From contig NZ_QGLE01000008.1 of assembly GCF_003173035.1 (NCBI RefSeq), positions 62,001 through 126,000 on the forward strand: 64,000 nt of DNA. Reading direction: 5' to 3'. The DNA is from Zavarzinia aquatilis (GTDB lineage: Bacteria > Pseudomonadota > Alphaproteobacteria > Zavarziniales > Zavarziniaceae). Below, piece by piece: positions 1 to 8,598 of the stretch. A model generated the notes under the pieces. The model made no database searches, was not told where the DNA came from, and worked only from the letters and a program-made list of their open reading frames with translations. Numbering within the stretch: position 1 is the first letter of the stretch; every line of letters starts with the position of its first letter. The translations under genes were made by a program, and so were the position numbers.

Positions 1-287
1 ATGTCGCGACCGTGCGCAAGCAGATCACCTCGGCGGTGCAGGTCGTCGTGCAGGTCCAGCGCCTGTCGTCCGGCGCGCGCAAGGTCATTTCCATCGCCGA
101 AGTGGTCGGCATGGAAGGCGAGACCATCGTGCAGAACGAACGTTTCCGCTATCGCGACAATCCGGCTTCGCCCGGCCAGGGCAGCTTCGTCATGGTGACC
201 CGCCATTCGGCCTTCGCCGAGCGGCTGGCTTCGGTCGGCGGCGTGACGCCGGCGGGCGGCGGCGGCCGTTTCGAAGGTCGTCCGTGA
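1..287 (+). CDS. cpaF: TadA/CpaF pilus assembly ATPase, C-terminal end (partial)
   Basis: The reading frame is open from base 3 and ends with TGA at 285-287; the gene starts outside the window. The peptide (RKQI-SAVQVVVQVQRL-, then ISIAEVVGMEG) matches the C-terminal part of CpaF/TadA, the hexameric secretion ATPase that powers Flp/Tad type IVc pilus assembly on the cytoplasmic side of the inner membrane. The Walker motifs lie upstream and are not visible. The genes that follow (tadB, tadC, tadD) are the expected Tad partners, which supports the call. The last residues are a Gly/Arg-rich tail. Confidence 0.87.
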   Translation, partial: VATVRKQITSAVQVVVQVQRLSSGARKVISIAEVVGMEGETIVQNERFRYRDNPASPGQGSFVMVTRHSAFAERLASVGGVTPAGGGGRFEGRP

Positions 288-309
288 CGGCGGTGGGGGA
301 GGGGTTGCG

Positions 310-1233
310 ATGATCCAGTTCGGTCTTGCCCTGCTTGCCGCGGTCGCCGCCGGCTATCTGATCGAGAGCTATATCAACGACTGGCGCGCCGACCAGGTCT
401 ATCGCAGGCGGCTGCAGCAGCTCGGCCGTTCGATGGGCATGGCGACCGATGGCGAGGGTGACATCCCCGAGACCGAGCGTCTGATGGGCCTTCTCATGAT
501 GTCCTCCTCGGGCATCACAAGGCGCATGATGCAGGCCGACTGGACGGTGACGCCGCAACGCTTCATCGCCTATGTCGCGGGTCTTTTCGTCATCGTTGCC
601 GCGGCCGTGTTCTTCCTCGGTCTGCTGGGCGGGCTGGCCGCCGGCCTCGGCTACCTCGGCCTGTCGTATCAGGTTCTCAGCGCGGCGGCGGAAAAGCAGG
701 TCAATGCCTTCCTGGAGGAATTGCCCAGCTTTCTCGAGCGTCTGCGCCAGTTGATCTCCACCGGCAACAGCCAGGCCCAGGCCTTCGACAAGGCGCTGAT
801 CTATTCCGGCGACGCGGCGCGCTGCTACCTCGATCCGGTGGCATTGCGGCTGAAGATCGGTGTGCCGCTGCCTGATGCCCTGCGGGTACAGGCGCAGCGC
901 CTCGGCGTCGCCGAACTCGCCATGCTGGCCATGATCGTGCGCACCAACCTGCGTTACGGCGGCAATCTCAGCTATATTCTCGAACATCTCAGCCGGGTTC
1001 TGCGCGACCGCATCCGGGTGCGGGGCGAATTCAAGGCGCTGTCCTCGGAGTTGCGCAGCACCGCTTTCGTGATGGTGGCGATCCCGCCGCTGGTTGGTCT
1101 TGCCATCATGGCGATGAACCCGTCCTACCTCGACTATTTCGCCGAGAAGGGCCAGGCCATGCTGGGTGTGGCGATCGGGCTCGAAGTCATCGGCATCGTG
1201 ATCATGCGGCGCCTGCTGCGGGTCGAATATTGA
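310..1233 (+). CDS. tadB: TadB type II/IV secretion system F-domain protein
   Basis: A 307-aa polytopic inner-membrane protein of the T2SSF family, one of the two platform proteins (TadB/TadC) that pair with the CpaF ATPase to extrude the Flp pilus. There is one N-terminal membrane segment (about residues 3-20), a pair of hydrophobic segments near 90-125 (VAGLFVIVAAAVFFLGLLGG), a central T2SSF domain with the conserved region NAFLEELPSFLERLRQLI, and two C-terminal membrane segments (VMVAIPPLVGLAIM and the last 20 residues). It starts 22 bases after the cpaF stop behind a GGGGGAGGGG ribosome site. Length and order (B before C) are normal for Tad loci. Confidence 0.92.
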   Translation: MIQFGLALLAAVAAGYLIESYINDWRADQVYRRRLQQLGRSMGMATDGEGDIPETERLMGLLMMSSSGITRRMMQADWTVTPQRFIAYVAGLFVIVAAAVFFLGLLGGLAAGLGYLGLSYQVLSAAAEKQVNAFLEELPSFLERLRQLISTGNSQAQAFDKALIYSGDAARCYLDPVALRLKIGVPLPDALRVQAQRLGVAELAMLAMIVRTNLRYGGNLSYILEHLSRVLRDRIRVRGEFKALSSELRSTAFVMVAIPPLVGLAIMAMNPSYLDYFAEKGQAMLGVAIGLEVIGIVIMRRLLRVEY

Positions 1234-1255
1234 GCGGCGGCGAGGGAGACAGTCG

Positions 1256-2182
1256 ATGCCCTATATGATCGCCGCCGTCCTGCTGATCGCCGGTGCCCTG
1301 ATCCTGTTGTTCGTCGGCAGCAACGTGCTGGTCGGCGAGGTGCGCAACATCGGGGATACGCGGCGCCTGCGCAGCCGCATGGCCGATGTCAGCCGCAGCG
1401 ACGCCATCCTCGACGAGGAGCACGAAGGCGGCGGCTTCTTCGAGCTGGTCGGCCGGGCCACCACCCGCAGCCAGAGCACGCTGAACGAATTCGAGCAGAT
1501 CATGCGCTCGACCGGGCGTTACGACGCGGGCGCGCCCTATTGGCTGGCGGGTGTCCGCCTCGTCGGCGGCATCGCCCTTGGTGTGATCGGCTTTGGCGTT
1601 GCCCTGTTCCTCGCCAAGATGAACACGGCCATTCTCACCGGTGTTGCCGGTTTCGCCATCGGTTACCTCGGTCCCCGCTATTATCTGTCGTCTGTCGCCA
1701 AGGCCCGCAGACGCCGGATCGAACGCGAGCTGCCGTTCCTCATCGACATGCTGCTGCTGCTCGTCCGTTCCGGCGCCTCGATCGAACAGGCTTTCCGCCA
1801 CCTGACCCAGGAAGAAGCGGACGGCCTCGGCACGATCAAGGGCACGCTCGAGCGGCTGGTGAACGACATCGACCAGGGCAAGGGCTACGAGGTCTCGCTG
1901 CAGCGCTGGGGGGCCCGTCTCGCCATCGACGAAGGCCGCGAATTCTCGGCCCTGCTGATCCAGTCGCTGGCCCACGGCACGGAATTGACCTCGGCCCTGA
2001 AGATTTTCTCGGACACGCTGATCGAGCGGCGCATGAATGCCGCCCGCATGACCATCGGCCAGCGCATGACGCAGCTGACCGTCGTCATGATGCTGTTCAT
2101 GATGCCCCCGCTGCTGATCGTCATCGCCGGCCCGGCGGTTTCGCGGCTGATCGAGGGCCTGACCAAGGTGAATGGGGGATGA
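1256..2182 (+). CDS. tadC: TadC type II/IV secretion system F-domain protein
   Basis: The second F-domain platform protein of the Tad pilus machine (308 aa). It begins with a hydrophobic segment (AAVLLIAGALILLFVGSNVLVG), has two membrane segments near residues 95-140, a T2SSF core with RELPFLIDMLLLLVRSGASIEQAF, and a last membrane anchor (VVMMLFMMPPLLIVIAGPAV). It follows tadB by 22 bases and overlaps the next ORF by ATGA, so it is translationally coupled to tadD. No sign of damage. Confidence 0.92.
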   Translation: MPYMIAAVLLIAGALILLFVGSNVLVGEVRNIGDTRRLRSRMADVSRSDAILDEEHEGGGFFELVGRATTRSQSTLNEFEQIMRSTGRYDAGAPYWLAGVRLVGGIALGVIGFGVALFLAKMNTAILTGVAGFAIGYLGPRYYLSSVAKARRRRIERELPFLIDMLLLLVRSGASIEQAFRHLTQEEADGLGTIKGTLERLVNDIDQGKGYEVSLQRWGARLAIDEGREFSALLIQSLAHGTELTSALKIFSDTLIERRMNAARMTIGQRMTQLTVVMMLFMMPPLLIVIAGPAVSRLIEGLTKVNGG

Positions 2183-2871
2183 AGGTGAAACCGGTTTCCG
2201 CCGGAAGGTCGCGTCGCCTGTCGCTGGCGGCCGCGCTGCTGGTGCTGCCGCTTGCCGCCGCCGGCTGCCGCAGCGCGTCGCCCTCCCTGTCGACCAGCGG
2301 GGCCAGCGTGACCACGCCGACCGCCGAGGAAGACGCACTCTATATCGCGCTGATCCGCGGCATGAATGACCGGGGTCAGTCGCAGGCGGCGCTCGCCTTC
2401 CTCGACGATTACCTGAAGCGGCATCCGGATGACGTCGAGGCCCTGAGCCTGAAAGGCGATGCCCTGTTGCGGACCAAGCAATATGAGGCGGCGGATCAGG
2501 TCTATATCGCCCTCGACAAGCGCCGGGTCCAGCCGGTGGCCGCCTTCGGCCTCGGTCAGGTGCGGGCACAGGTCGGGGACTGGAAGGGGGCGGTGCCGCA
2601 GTTCGCCCGTGCCGCCGGTGCCGCGCCGACCGATGCCCGCGTGCTGAACAATTACGGCTTTGCCCTGCTGAAGACGTCGGACTTCGCCAAGGCTTACGAC
2701 GTGCTGGCCCGAGCGGTCGAATTGAGCCCGCAGAGCCAGCAGATCAGGACCAATTTCGCCATCGCCGCCCTGAACACCGGGCGCGAGGCGCAGGTCGACA
2801 GCATTCTGCAACCCATCCCGGCGGCCGAGCGGGAGGCCGCGCTTACCTTTGCCCGGAGTTGGAAACCATGA
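2179..2871 (+). CDS. tadD: TadD-like TPR lipoprotein of the Flp pilus system
   Basis: A 230-aa lipoprotein. The start at 2179 overlaps the tadC stop (ATGA). A signal peptide ends in the lipobox LAAAGC, with the lipidated Cys at residue 30. The rest is tetratricopeptide repeats (for example QSQAALAFLDDYLKRHPDDVEALSLKGD, RVLNNYGFALLKTSDFAKAYDVLARAVELSP). Position and architecture match TadD, the outer-membrane pilotin-like TPR protein of Tad systems. An upstream in-frame extension back to 1540 is a shadow of tadC and is rejected because the lipoprotein signal sits at the ATGA start. Confidence 0.85.
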   Translation: MKVKPVSAGRSRRLSLAAALLVLPLAAAGCRSASPSLSTSGASVTTPTAEEDALYIALIRGMNDRGQSQAALAFLDDYLKRHPDDVEALSLKGDALLRTKQYEAADQVYIALDKRRVQPVAAFGLGQVRAQVGDWKGAVPQFARAAGAAPTDARVLNNYGFALLKTSDFAKAYDVLARAVELSPQSQQIRTNFAIAALNTGREAQVDSILQPIPAAEREAALTFARSWKP

Positions 2872-3194
2872 CGAAGCATTTCCGCCTGCGGCCCATGGCG
2901 GCCGTCATCGCTCTTGCCCTCGCCTCCGGCCTCGCGGCGGTCGCGCCGGCTTCGGCGCAGGACCAGGGACCGGCCAGCCTCGGCGGGGCCAGCGCGACCA
3001 CGACCGTGCCGGCGCTGCCGCCTTTCGCGCGGACCCGCGCGATCCTGCAGGCGCAGAACGCGCAGACGCTGGGCCGCAGCGCGCCGACCACCGGCGCCGA
3101 GTCCGGCAAGGTCTACGAAAATTACCTGAGTTCGATCGGCAAGGGCGGCGCCGGCCCCAAGGTGCAGGGTCTCGCCGACACGTCGACGAAGTGA
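2868..3194 (+). CDS. Small exported protein, last gene of the tad operon
   Basis: 108 aa, starting with an ATGA overlap on the tadD stop (an in-frame TTG at 2859 is a less likely start). A classic signal peptide (basic FRLR, hydrophobic AAVIALALASGLAAV) ends in ASA|Q, with cleavage predicted after residue 30. The mature part is about 78 residues, low in hydrophobicity, with no domain I recognise. Coupling to tadD suggests a periplasmic or secreted accessory of the Flp pilus. That role is an inference from context only. Confidence 0.72.
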   Translation: MTKHFRLRPMAAVIALALASGLAAVAPASAQDQGPASLGGASATTTVPALPPFARTRAILQAQNAQTLGRSAPTTGAESGKVYENYLSSIGKGGAGPKVQGLADTSTK

Positions 3195-3215
3195 TTCTGG
3201 ACGGCAGCTGTCCGG

Positions 3216-3239
3216 CCGGGCGTCTCAGGCGCCCGGTTT
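3216..3239. terminator. Stem-loop between convergent tad operon and response regulator
   Basis: CCGGGCG (3216-3222) pairs with CGCCCGG (3230-3236) around a 7-base loop and is followed on the plus strand by TTTC. It lies just past the tad operon stop and overlaps the last codons of the convergent regulator. The T tract is short, so termination strength is uncertain. Confidence 0.45.
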
Positions 3240-3623
3240 CGCCAGACTGTCGATCACCCGGCGGCAGATATCGAAGCTGAGCGGCTTGTTCAGAACGATG
3301 GGGGCAAGGCCCCGGTGCGACGCCGCCTCGGCCACCAGTTCCGGGTTTCCGCTCATCAGCACGACCTGCTCGGTATGGCGCAGCAGGGTCATGATTTCGG
3401 CGGCGCGCACACCGCCGAGCTGGGGCATCCCCACATCCATCAGGACAACGTCGGGCCGCTTGTCCCGGGCGATTTCCACAGCCTCGATGCCGTTGGCCGC
3501 TTCGAGAACCTTGTAGCCGATGCGGCCGAACAGCTCGACCAGTTCGCTGCGCAGATCCTCGTCGTCATCGACCACCAGGATGGTCGGCGACTTGGCGCCA
3601 GGCTTCTGATTGGCGGCACTCAT
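3225..3623 (-). CDS. Single-domain response regulator (CheY-like receiver)
   Basis: 132 aa, essentially one receiver domain: acidic pocket DDDED near residues 19-23, phospho-acceptor Asp63 (VLMDVGMPQLGG), switch Ser in VVLMSGNP and the conserved Lys in LNKPLS. There is no output domain, so it must act by protein contact or as a phosphate relay. Its ATG follows the histidine kinase stop by two bases on the same strand, so the two form a pair. An upstream in-frame extension to 4016 only runs through the kinase gene in another frame and is rejected. Confidence 0.88.
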   Translation of the reverse strand: MSAANQKPGAKSPTILVVDDDEDLRSELVELFGRIGYKVLEAANGIEAVEIARDKRPDVVLMDVGMPQLGGVRAAEIMTLLRHTEQVVLMSGNPELVAEAASHRGLAPIVLNKPLSFDICRRVIDSLAKPGA

Positions 3624-3625
3624 GA

Positions 3626-5296
3626 TCAGCTTGCTGCTTCCTCGACATACGCAGGTATTTCCAGCCTGAATACGGCGCCATTGCCCTCGTTGGAAGCACT
3701 GATCGTCCCGCCCATGTCGGTCATCAGGGTTCGGCAGATGGAAAGGCCGAGACCGCTGCCGTGGCCGACTTCCTTCAGGGTGAAGAAGGCGTCGAAGATG
3801 CGGTTCATCACATCGGCCGGAATGCCGCCGCCGCTGTCCCTGACCTCGACCAGGACACGGTCGGAGATGCCATCGTCGTGGACCGAGATGCGAATCTCGC
3901 CCCGGGTCGGCTCGTTGCGGAGCCGGCAATATTCGGCAATGGCGTCGCGGGCGTTGACGACAAGATTGAGGAAGACCTGCTGCAGCGATACCGGGTTGGC
4001 TTTCAGCGGCCGGCAATAGGGCGGTGCATCGCAGATCAGCTGGATGCCGCGGTTGCGCAGCGAGCCTTCGGTCAGGTGGCGGATATTGTCCATGATCTCG
4101 GTCACCGAGACCGGGCGCAGGCCCAGGGTGCGGCGGTCCGGATGGGCGAGGGTGCGAATCGCCCCGATGATCTCGCCCGCGCGAAGGGCCTGGTCGTGAA
4201 TGCGGTCGAGCTTGGCGACCACGATCGCCTGTTCAGCCGAGCCAACCGAATTCTGCCGCTCGTTCTCGGTCTCGAGGGCGAGTTTGGCGTTCTTCACCGC
4301 CATGGCGATGACCGACAGCGGCTGGCTGATCTCATGGGCGATGACGGTCATCAACTCGCCGAGGGTGGCGAGCTTGGCCGTGTTGATCAGGATGTTCTTC
4401 TGTTCGTCGACCTCGAAGGCCTGAGTCGCGATCAGGCTGAGGCGCTGCATCAGCGCAAGCTGCGACGGCTCGAAGAAGCCCGGCGTCCGGTGCAGCGCGA
4501 CCAGCATGGCGGCTTCGTTGCCGATGGTCAGCGGCGCGACCAGCGCATTGCGGAAGCGGCGCCGAACCGAGTCCGGGAATTGCGACCATTCCCGCAGCAC
4601 CGTCATGTCGGCGACGACCAGCGCCTCGCCCATCAGGGCGGCGCTGATGATATCGCCATTGGGCCATTTCAGCCCGGCGAGCGCGGGATCGGTGGCGACG
4701 ACGACCAGCAATTCGTCGCGCGTGCGCCGCCGCACCACCAGGGCCTCGTCGAAGCGCAGCAGGCGGGCGAAAAGGCTGAACAGATCGGCGCATTTGTCGG
4801 CGAGGGGCGAGGGCTGGATCAGCGCGCGGAGCGAGGCGAGCAGAACATCCGCTTCCTCGCGCAGGCGCATCTCCCGCGTACGGTTGGCCTCGGCACGTTC
4901 CAGCAGTTCGACCAGTTCGCCGCGGTGTTGCTCGTCGAAGGGCCGGCCGCTCCAGACCTTGCCAACGCCGACATAGCCGCCGTCGGGGCCGGCCGTGCCG
5001 GTCAGGGTGAAGTTCACCACCGAGCCGTCGCGCTGGGCAAAGCTGAGGGCGATGTCGCGCATCGGGGCGAGTCGGCCCAGCAACTGGCCGAAATGCTCGC
5101 CCTGGGCGGGATAGAGCGTGCGCTGGGCGAGTCGGTCGAGCTTGGCGCCGCGCAGCAGCTGGATCACGGCGGGATCGCAGCCGACATCGAGCGGCGAGAT
5201 TTCCTCGACCCGAAAATCGGCACTGCTGCGCCAGGTGAAATCGGCGGCGAGGCTGAGAAGGTCCGGGGGCGAAGCCATGTCGACGGCATTGACCAT
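3626..5296 (-). CDS. Soluble PAS-GAF sensor histidine kinase
   Basis: About 556 aa with no membrane segment, so a cytoplasmic sensor. Order: an N-terminal PAS-like domain (about 15-115), a coiled linker, a GAF-like domain (about 155-295), then a kinase core with the phospho-acceptor His at about 321 (IAHEISQPLSVIA), an N-box (LNLVVNARDAI) and G-boxes (DSGGGIP, GSGLGLSI). This H-box style (HEINQPL) is common in kinases such as FixL or those paired with FixJ/single-receiver regulators. ATG at 5296 has a GGGGGG ribosome site just upstream; a GTG at 5302 is equally in frame. It is coupled to the single-domain regulator downstream. The signal is unknown. Confidence 0.88.
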   Translation of the reverse strand: MVNAVDMASPPDLLSLAADFTWRSSADFRVEEISPLDVGCDPAVIQLLRGAKLDRLAQRTLYPAQGEHFGQLLGRLAPMRDIALSFAQRDGSVVNFTLTGTAGPDGGYVGVGKVWSGRPFDEQHRGELVELLERAEANRTREMRLREEADVLLASLRALIQPSPLADKCADLFSLFARLLRFDEALVVRRRTRDELLVVVATDPALAGLKWPNGDIISAALMGEALVVADMTVLREWSQFPDSVRRRFRNALVAPLTIGNEAAMLVALHRTPGFFEPSQLALMQRLSLIATQAFEVDEQKNILINTAKLATLGELMTVIAHEISQPLSVIAMAVKNAKLALETENERQNSVGSAEQAIVVAKLDRIHDQALRAGEIIGAIRTLAHPDRRTLGLRPVSVTEIMDNIRHLTEGSLRNRGIQLICDAPPYCRPLKANPVSLQQVFLNLVVNARDAIAEYCRLRNEPTRGEIRISVHDDGISDRVLVEVRDSGGGIPADVMNRIFDAFFTLKEVGHGSGLGLSICRTLMTDMGGTISASNEGNGAVFRLEIPAYVEEAAS

Positions 5297-5727
5297 GATC
5301 ACGCCCCCCGACCGGGCGACCGACCCATCGTCCCAAGCGCCTGGAATTTCCGAAGAATCCGATCGTACACTGCCCGAACCCCCTTATGACGACGGCGGGT
5401 TTGTCCCGCGATCGCTGCCGCCGGAAACATACCATGGCGGCCCCGCCACGCCCCGACCGGCGAAGTCTAGGGAAACTTGGTGAACAGGGTGTAAACCCCC
5501 GTCCCGCGCGTCCTCCGACGAAATTACATTGTTCGTTCACATCCCGTATCGCGAATCATCCAATTTTGGACCAATTTGTGATTTGTTCACGATGTTTGGT
5601 TAGACACTGAACCGTGGTGCTGGCACTGGGTGCAGCATCTGTCGGGGTGGATGAATTCGCTTCCATTCCGCGCCCGATTGGGCATAAAGGTCTTATGTCC
5701 GCCCAAAGGGGGGAGGTGGGTTCGCCA
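5297..5727. promoter_or_regulatory. Divergent intergenic region between kinase and REC-wHTH regulator
   Basis: About 430 bases without a convincing gene. The half nearest the minus-strand kinase is GC-rich. Around 5520-5610 it becomes AT-rich and holds repeated words: GTTCGTTCAC and TTTGTTCACG, and CCAATTTTGGACCAATTTG (CCAATTT twice, with a CCAA-TT-TTGG dyad). This is the natural place for divergent promoters and regulator sites, but no consensus -35/-10 pair is clear. An in-frame extension of the downstream gene back to 5614 exists but lacks a ribosome site. Confidence 0.45.
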
Positions 5728-6771
5728 ATGACGCCTGGTATGAATCGTTCCAACACGATCTCAACGCCTGTCTATGTGATCGACGATGATGCCTCCATTG
5801 TCGAGGAAGTTGGCGATTTCCTGAAGCTGAAGGGTTTTGTCGTTCACGCTTTCTCGATTCCCGCGGAAGCTCTCGACAGCATGTTGGCTGAAGCCGAGCC
5901 CTTCCTGCTGGTCACCGACATGCAGATGCCGGGATTGAGTGGTCTCGATCTGGTGCGCGAGTTGCGTCACTTTGGGGGCTCACCGCGCATCTTTGAGACC
6001 ATTCTGTTTTCGGCTTTCGCCGATCTCGACCGCGCCATCAATGCGCTGAAGCTCGGGGTGCTGGACTTCCTGGTGAAGCCGGTCGATCTCGACCAGCTGG
6101 TCGCCGCGATCCACCGCGCCGCCGAGGCGCTGGAGCTGCGTCGCGACAGCAAGCCGAATGACCGCGATCTCTCGGTGCAGCTGGCGGAAACCCTGGCCAA
6201 GGCCAAGGAATTGACCTCGACCATCGAGAATGCCGCGGTCCGTCTGTCGCGCGAATCCTCGGTGCCGGCGCCGTCTTCGATGTCGACGCCGCGCACTTCG
6301 GGTCCGGTGCCGGTCGCGCCGCCGCCGGTGGCGCAGCCTGTGCATCGCCTCAGCATCGGCCAGCCCCGCACTCTGCCGGGTCAGGCGCCTGAAGATGGCG
6401 AGATGCTGCACCGGATCAAGGCGCTGCAGGCTGCGCGTCGTTTCCGCGACAAGCTGCTGCCGTCCTGCGTCGACGGCGACGCCAACTGGGAAATCCTGCT
6501 CTATCTGATCGAGCAGTCGCTGCTGCACCGGGTGGTCTCGGTCACCTCGGCCTGTCACGCGACGACGCTGCCGTCCACCACGGCGATGCGCAAGATCGAC
6601 GAACTGGTCTCGACCGGTTGGCTGCAGAAGCGCCCCGATCCGTCGGATCGCCGCCGCACGCTGATCGCGCCGACCGACCTGTGCCGCGACCGGATGCGCA
6701 ATTACCTGCTGGGCCTGCCGGTCAATATCGGAACCCCGGGCTTCGAATCTTCGGTGCCGGCGCTGGCCTGA
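5728..6771 (+). CDS. Response regulator with receiver domain and MarR-like winged-helix output
   Basis: 347 aa. The start at ATG 5728 is chosen because GGGGGGAGG lies 8-12 bases upstream; further in-frame starts at 5614 and 5695 lack this. Residues 12-135 are a receiver domain (DDD near 19-21, phospho-acceptor Asp64 in LVTDMQMPG, Lys in FLVKPVD). A Pro/Ser-rich linker (about 170-215) leads to a C-terminal helical and winged-helix region (WEILLYLIEQS, then LPSTTAMRKIDELVSTGWLQKRPDPSDRRRT), which has the helix-turn-helix plus DxRR wing of MarR-type proteins. It is divergent from the kinase/regulator pair, so all three may form one signalling unit. Confidence 0.85.
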   Translation: MTPGMNRSNTISTPVYVIDDDASIVEEVGDFLKLKGFVVHAFSIPAEALDSMLAEAEPFLLVTDMQMPGLSGLDLVRELRHFGGSPRIFETILFSAFADLDRAINALKLGVLDFLVKPVDLDQLVAAIHRAAEALELRRDSKPNDRDLSVQLAETLAKAKELTSTIENAAVRLSRESSVPAPSSMSTPRTSGPVPVAPPPVAQPVHRLSIGQPRTLPGQAPEDGEMLHRIKALQAARRFRDKLLPSCVDGDANWEILLYLIEQSLLHRVVSVTSACHATTLPSTTAMRKIDELVSTGWLQKRPDPSDRRRTLIAPTDLCRDRMRNYLLGLPVNIGTPGFESSVPALA

Positions 6772-6796
6772 TCAGACCGACATCCCAGGAACAGAA

Positions 6797-6826
6797 AGGC
6801 CGTCCGGCATCTCCGGGCGGCCTTTT
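6797..6826. terminator. Bidirectional Rho-independent terminator
   Basis: AGGCCGTCCGG (6797-6807) and CCGGGCGGCCT (6813-6822, sharing the following T) form an 11-bp stem with one mismatch around a 5-base loop, followed by a run of T on the plus strand and preceded by AAA for the minus strand. It sits between convergent genes and can end both. Confidence 0.8.
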
Positions 6827-6838
6827 TCCATATCGGGG

Positions 6839-8236
6839 TCAGATCACGCTGGCGGTCGCCGCCGGGGCGGGATGGATCAGGGCATCGGCCAGATATTCGA
6901 GAGCCTGTTGCGCTGCCTTGCGGTCGGCGAGACCGCCGAGACAGACGCGCACCGCTTCCGGCGCTTCGCGCGAGACGACGAAGGCATCGCTGCCGACGAC
7001 GCCGATGCCGGAATTGCGCATGTGGCCGGTGAAACTGGACCGGCTCCAGGGCGCGGGCAGATTGACCCAGACGTGGAAACCCTCGGGATCGGCCTGCCAG
7101 GTCCCGGCCGGCAGGATGTCGCGCACCAGCGCCTGCCGGGCGCGCGACTCGGTCCGGATCGCGCTGAGCACATCCTCGGCCACGCCCTCGGCGATCCAGT
7201 GGGTGGCAAGGGCGACGGTCAGCGGCGAGGCCATGACGGTCGAGGCGCGCAGGAAGGCGGCGAGGGGCCAGGCGCTGCGCACATCCGGCGCGACGAGATA
7301 GGCGACGCGCAGGCCCGCCCCCAGGCATTTGGCGAGGCCGGCGACGTAATAGGTGATGTCGGGGGCGAGCACGGCGAAGGCCGGCGGCGGCGCAACCGGG
7401 ATGCAGCCATAGGCGTCATCCTCGATGATCTTGACGCCGTGGCGCCGGGCGACCGCGATCAGATCGTGGCGCCGCCGCGTGGTGATCGTCGCCGTCGTCG
7501 GATTCAGCAGGGTGGGGTTGCAATAGAGCACCTTCACCCCGTGCCGCTGACAGGCCTCTTCAAAGGCGGCGGCGTCGATACCCTGTTCGTCCATGGCGAG
7601 GCCGACCATGCTCAGGCCCAGTTGCGCGGCGATGGCCCGCGCGCCGGGGTAGGTCAGACTTTCGCAGGCGACGGTATCGCCCGGCCGCAGGATCGTGCTC
7701 ATGATCGCCAGCAGCGCGGCGTGGGCGCCGGGACAGATCAGCACCCGGTCGGCCGGAACTTCGACCCGGTGACGCGCCAGCCAGACGATGGCCGCGTCCT
7801 TGTCGGCCGGCGCGCCGCCGAAGCCCTGGTAACGTAGCAGGGCCTGCAGGTCGGCGCCGATTTCGGCAAGCCCCCGACGCATCCGTTCGACGAGGGCGGG
7901 ATCCTGCGGCTCGGGCGGGAGATTCATGGTCAGGTCGACCAGCTGGACCGCGCGGGCCGGGCGCGGGCCGGGCGTCGCGGCCATGGTGCGCACGAAGGAG
8001 CCGGCGCCGACCCGCGATTCGATCAGGCCCCGGCGCTGCGCCTCGACATAGGCGCGCGCGACCGTGGTGAAATTCAGCCCCAACTGCTCCGCCAGCTGGC
8101 GCTGGGGTGGCAGGCGGTCGTTGGGAGCGAGGCGCCCGGCGCGCATGTCGGTCTCGATCGCGTCGGCGATGGCGATGTAGTGCGGACGAGTGGACTTGCC
8201 GATGTGGGGAACCCAGCCGACGAGCTTGCGGGCCAT
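6839..8236 (-). CDS. MocR-family (GntR-wHTH/aminotransferase-like) regulator of the nit cluster
   Basis: 465 aa from ATG 8236. An N-terminal GntR winged helix (about 15-80, LPPQRQLAEQLGLNFTTVARAY) is fused to a fold-type I aminotransferase-like domain (CPGAHAALLAIM, IIEDDAYGC, and the PLP-binding Lys in GLAKCLGAGLRVAY). MocR proteins are PLP- or amino-compound-sensing transcription factors. It is divergent from the Nit1C operon, and repeated dyads flank both starts, so it very likely controls that operon and itself. A TTG 14 codons upstream (8278) is in frame, but an operator copy falls inside that extension, so the ATG is preferred. Confidence 0.88.
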   Translation of the reverse strand: MARKLVGWVPHIGKSTRPHYIAIADAIETDMRAGRLAPNDRLPPQRQLAEQLGLNFTTVARAYVEAQRRGLIESRVGAGSFVRTMAATPGPRPARAVQLVDLTMNLPPEPQDPALVERMRRGLAEIGADLQALLRYQGFGGAPADKDAAIVWLARHRVEVPADRVLICPGAHAALLAIMSTILRPGDTVACESLTYPGARAIAAQLGLSMVGLAMDEQGIDAAAFEEACQRHGVKVLYCNPTLLNPTTATITTRRRHDLIAVARRHGVKIIEDDAYGCIPVAPPPAFAVLAPDITYYVAGLAKCLGAGLRVAYLVAPDVRSAWPLAAFLRASTVMASPLTVALATHWIAEGVAEDVLSAIRTESRARQALVRDILPAGTWQADPEGFHVWVNLPAPWSRSSFTGHMRNSGIGVVGSDAFVVSREAPEAVRVCLGGLADRKAAQQALEYLADALIHPAPAATASVI

Positions 8237-8260
8237 CTGCGAACCTTGGTGTAGAGTGAA

Positions 8261-8297
8261 TGCAGTCAATTCGTTCAATGGTGGGAAATTGACTGTA
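8261..8297. promoter_or_regulatory. Operator pair A/B upstream of the MocR gene
   Basis: TGCAGTCAAT (8261-8270) and ATTGACTGTA (8288-8297) are inverted copies of one 10-bp element (9 of 10 matching) separated by 17 bases, 25 bases upstream of the regulator ATG. The same element recurs in front of the divergent nit operon. This is the expected arrangement for autoregulation by the MocR protein. Confidence 0.6.
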
Positions 8298-8598
8298 CTG
8301 AAGTGTCACGTCAAGGACGCTGCCGACCCGGGCTGGGCCGCAGGACGCATCCCTTGTTCCGGTATTTAACGCTGCCCTTCGCCTGGGTGCAAGGGCCGCT
8401 CTCGGCCCAAGGCCCGCCGTGCTTCTCGGCTTGGCGAGCGGTGGGTTCCGGTGGTGTCGGGGCGGGCGCCGGGCAGATTGTCGGCGCTGATGCAGGCTTT
8501 AATGATTAAAATTTGATCTTATTGATGCTCAATTGGGTGGCGGTGGTCAAAATTGCGCCATCCCGCATTGACGGGAAATCCCGTGATTGACCGTATTA
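8298..8598. other. Central part of the MocR-nit intergenic region
   Basis: About 300 bases between the two operator pairs. It is GC-rich with short dyads in 8390-8460 and turns AT-rich from 8500 (AATGATTAAAATTTGATCTTATTGATG). I see no credible gene: a 68-codon ORF at 8303-8509 has no ribosome site and no recognisable protein. The AT-rich part may carry the nit promoter or an activator site. A partial element-like word GATTGACCGTA lies at 8585-8595. Confidence 0.4.

Noticed and set aside
8303-8509. 68-codon ORF in the mocR-nit gap
   Set aside because: No ribosome site, no recognisable protein, lies among regulatory elements.
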